A stretch of DNA of 6,165 nt, from assembly GCA_016784945.1 (NCBI GenBank), contig JADHTP010000198.1:1-6165 (forward strand), in the 5' to 3' direction. Position 1 is the stretch's first letter. Every line of letters begins with the position of its first letter. Origin of the DNA: Deltaproteobacteria bacterium. Lineage in GTDB: Bacteria; Myxococcota_A; UBA9042; DTJE01. The notes beneath the pieces were generated by a model, which did not search any database, was not told where the DNA came from, and worked only from the letters and a program-made list of their open reading frames with translations. Positions 5,197 to 6,165 of this stretch are shown here, piece by piece. A program made the position numbers and the translations under genes.

Positions 5197-5250
5197 GCTA
5201 CACACAAGTTCCCGCTCCGCGCCCCGAAGCCGGGCCGGGGCCTATTTTTC
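5197..5250 (+). ncRNA. Candidate short + strand RNA between the excisionase and cysteine-rich genes
   Basis: If the promoter at 5162-5190 is real, transcription would begin near 5197 and stop after the G+C stem and T-run at 5221-5249, giving an RNA of about 50 bases. It would lie in the leader region of the cysteine-rich gene, opposite the - strand transcript. This rests only on motif positions; the T-run is also explained by the excisionase's last codons (Glu-Lys-stop). Confidence 0.22.
5221..5249 (+). terminator. G+C hairpin followed by T-tract, oriented on the + strand
   Basis: GCCCCG (5221-5226), nine-base loop, CGGGGC (5236-5241), then CTATTTTT. The T-tract is on the + strand, so the element would stop + strand transcripts; read on the - strand it follows the excisionase stop without a T-run and would be a stem only. 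A competing smaller stem CCCG AAGC CGGG exists. Confidence 0.4.
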
Positions 5251-5439
5251 CAAAACATCCTCCGCTGGAATCTTGTGGTCGTCGATCCACTTCTGGAGTT
5301 CGTCGAGGTCGAACCTGACGCAACGTCCCGAAAGGCGTACATGAGGCACTTCCTTCCGGCAAACCTTTGCATACAGCGTCCCCACTTTCATGTTCAGAAA
5401 GGTGGCTGTCTCCTCGTACCCCATGAACCTATTTTTCAT
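5242..5439 (-). CDS. Excisionase-family helix-turn-helix protein
   Basis: The long open frame starts at 5529, but GAGGAGG followed by 5 bases precedes the ATG at 5439-5437, giving a 65-residue protein beginning MKNRFMGYEETATFL. Excisionase/MerR-like (HTH_17) proteins share this plan: a first helix (EETATFLNM, 9-17), a recognition helix (VGTLYAKVCRKEVP, 19-32), then a wing with a basic strand (VRLSGRCVRFDLDELQKWI, 34-52), in which R-x-D-x-x-x-L-x-x-W(I) is typical. Length fits the family. Such proteins bind near the attachment site and turn the recombinase toward excision, or act as small regulators. It lies downstream of the integrase on the same strand, about 264 bases away, supporting a paired role. 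The TAG is at 5244-5242. Confidence 0.85.
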   Translation of the reverse strand: MKNRFMGYEETATFLNMKVGTLYAKVCRKEVPHVRLSGRCVRFDLDELQKWIDDHKIPAEDVLEK

Positions 5440-5451
5440 TCGTTCCTCCTC

Positions 5452-5468
5452 GCACCGACGGCCGGTGC
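5452..5468. promoter_or_regulatory. Perfect 6+5+6 palindrome abutting the ribosome binding site of the excisionase gene
   Basis: GCACCG (5452-5457), spacer ACGGC, CGGTGC (5463-5468), directly upstream of GAGGAGG and 13 bases from the ATG at 5439. Arms differ in sequence from the 5122-5138 palindrome but have identical arm and loop lengths and almost the same distance to the start codon, which favours a role as RNA structure. Confidence 0.5.
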
Positions 5469-5521
5469 AGTTAATGACGAATCGAGGGTAGGACATGGGG
5501 TCGTTGATGTCAGGAGAGGGA

Positions 5522-5560
5522 ATTGACACAAGGAACAGTCAATTGTGTCCAACTTGTCAA
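5522..5560. repeat. Interleaved TTGAC/TTGTGTC inverted repeats, candidate recombination or operator sites
   Basis: ATTGAC (5522-5527) and GTCAAT (5538-5543) are inverted copies; GACACAA (5525-5531) and TTGTGTC (5543-5549) form a second, overlapping inverted pair; TTGTCAA follows at 5554-5560. The 39-base stretch lies between integrase and excisionase, about 85-120 bases upstream of the excisionase start. The position suits arm-type Int/Xis sites or a regulator operator. TTGACA on the - strand (5560-5555) could be a -35, but no -10 is evident at the right distance. Confidence 0.4.
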
Positions 5561-5703
5561 GATCGAAGAGGAAACCAGGAATGGGTGAAGCCTGCGAAGG
5601 AGAAGATGGCGCTGTATCGACTGCAAGCCTCCCCTAGTATTTCTATCAAGAAGGGTTGACCAGAGCAGTCGTGGTTCCGGAAGCTGTTGTTTCTTCCAGT
5701 TCG

Positions 5704-6165
5704 TCATGGTCTGTCCTGCGCAGAATGGTGTTCGACTTGTCGTTGATGAAAAGGAGTCACGTTGTTGCGCGGTTCCCGCGGCACGAGGTTAGCCAGACGG
5801 CCGTAGTCTTCCTTGAAGACGTCCGGGGAGAGGTGGCTGTACCTCTGCGTCATCTGGGTCGACTTGTGGCCCAGGATTCGCTGGAGCCGGAAGATATCGC
5901 CTCCACGCATCATCCAGTGGGAGGCGAAGGTGTGACGCAGGTCATGGAACGTGATGGCCCGGGGCATGCCCGCGCGCTCCAGGACCCGGTGGAAGATTTC
6001 CTGGAGAATCCTGGCCGAGGGACCCTGCATCCCGCCCCGTTCATTGGGGAATACGTGCTGCAGAGGGTTCTGGAGTCGCCACTCTTGGAGGACCGGCAGT
6101 AGGGGATCGAGGATGGGGACGTGCCGGATTTCCCCGGTCTTGGTGGGGCGGCTGTAGCTGCGCAG
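5704..6165 (-). CDS. int: Tyrosine recombinase (phage-type integrase), C-terminal catalytic part
   Basis: The frame is open from the right edge to TGA at 5706-5704, giving the last 153 residues; an internal ATG at 6030 is not the start because the 45 codons before it continue the domain. Visible parts: the beta-hairpin with the catalytic lysine (SRPTKTGEIRHVPI, K9 of the fragment), then ITFHDLRHTFAS with the H-x-x-R box (H74, R77), LGHKST with the third catalytic H (H100), and TQRYSHL with the nucleophilic tyrosine (Y109). The first catalytic arginine and the N-terminal DNA-binding domains lie beyond the window. These enzymes integrate and excise elements through a 3'-phosphotyrosine intermediate. 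All residues that can be checked are intact, so the enzyme looks functional. The C-terminal tail after Y109 (about 44 residues, basic) is normal for the family. Neighbour of the excisionase gene. Confidence 0.93.
   Translation of the reverse strand: MRSYSRPTKTGEIRHVPILDPLLPVLQEWRLQNPLQHVFPNERGGMQGPSARILQEIFHRVLERAGMPRAITFHDLRHTFASHWMMRGGDIFRLQRILGHKSTQMTQRYSHLSPDVFKEDYGRLANLVPREPRNNVTPFHQRQVEHHSAQDRP

Larger units (their letters stand above)
5440..5703. other. Integrase-excisionase intergenic region without a convincing gene
   Basis: This 264-base gap holds the 6+5+6 hairpin before the excisionase and the TTGAC/TTGTGTC repeats. A 65-codon - strand frame (5510-5707) starts in an ATGA overlap with the integrase stop, but its composition (Leu/Ser/Arg-rich, no domain pattern) and its run through the repeat cluster argue against coding. 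Attachment-site sequences could be here, but no second copy is available to compare. Confidence 0.4.

Noticed and set aside
5510..5707. 65-codon - strand frame starting in an ATGA overlap with the integrase stop
   Set aside because: The overlap and a weak AGGA site are suggestive, but the product has a composition without domain pattern and its end runs through the TTGAC/TTGTGTC repeat cluster. I treat the gap as regulatory.
1..6165. tRNA, rRNA, CRISPR array or insertion-sequence ends
   Set aside because: No cloverleaf-like sequence, regularly spaced long repeats, transposase or terminal inverted repeats were seen by eye. A tRNA attachment site could still lie outside the window.

Overview
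The window looks like the integrase-proximal part of a small integrated mobile element (prophage-like, phage satellite or other integrative element) that abuts a host gene on its left. The host cannot be named from the sequence. The moderately high G+C content, the exported-looking protein at the left edge and the style of the integrase suggest a Myxococcota/Deltaproteobacteria-type bacterium, with low confidence.

Layout. Bases 1-634 (+ strand) hold the 3' part of a probable exported or surface protein. From 670 to the right edge, every gene I support lies on the - strand. Read in transcription order from the right they are: the C-terminal catalytic part of a tyrosine recombinase (5704-6165, cut by the window edge); an excisionase-type helix-turn-helix protein (5242-5439); a cysteine-rich protein of a family seen in phages and plasmids (4325-5107); two small overlapping ORFs (4168-4344 and 4044-4196); a winged-helix protein that may be the element's replication initiator or regulator (2802-3890); a charged coiled-coil protein (2273-2674); a larger helical protein with a conserved N-x-x-x-H-x-G / LPGED signature (1302-2153); and a 211-residue protein with a proline-rich tail (670-1305), translationally coupled to it.

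The genes plausibly cooperate as follows. The recombinase and excisionase would integrate and excise the element. The winged-helix protein may act on the GTWAC-rich region directly upstream of its own gene, as operator or origin. No capsid, tail, relaxase, conjugation, toxin-antitoxin or resistance gene is visible, so lifestyle and cargo remain undefined. The last three genes are unassigned.

The non-coding structure stands out. There is a cluster of GTWAC half-sites spaced about one helical turn apart (4017-4072, with another palindrome at 3915-3929). Near-identical-geometry hairpins (6+5+6) sit directly against the Shine-Dalgarno sequences of the excisionase and cysteine-rich genes. A possible short + strand RNA, with its own promoter and hairpin/T-tract, lies between those two genes. 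Several starts are best placed inside the longest open frame because strong ribosome binding sites occur there.
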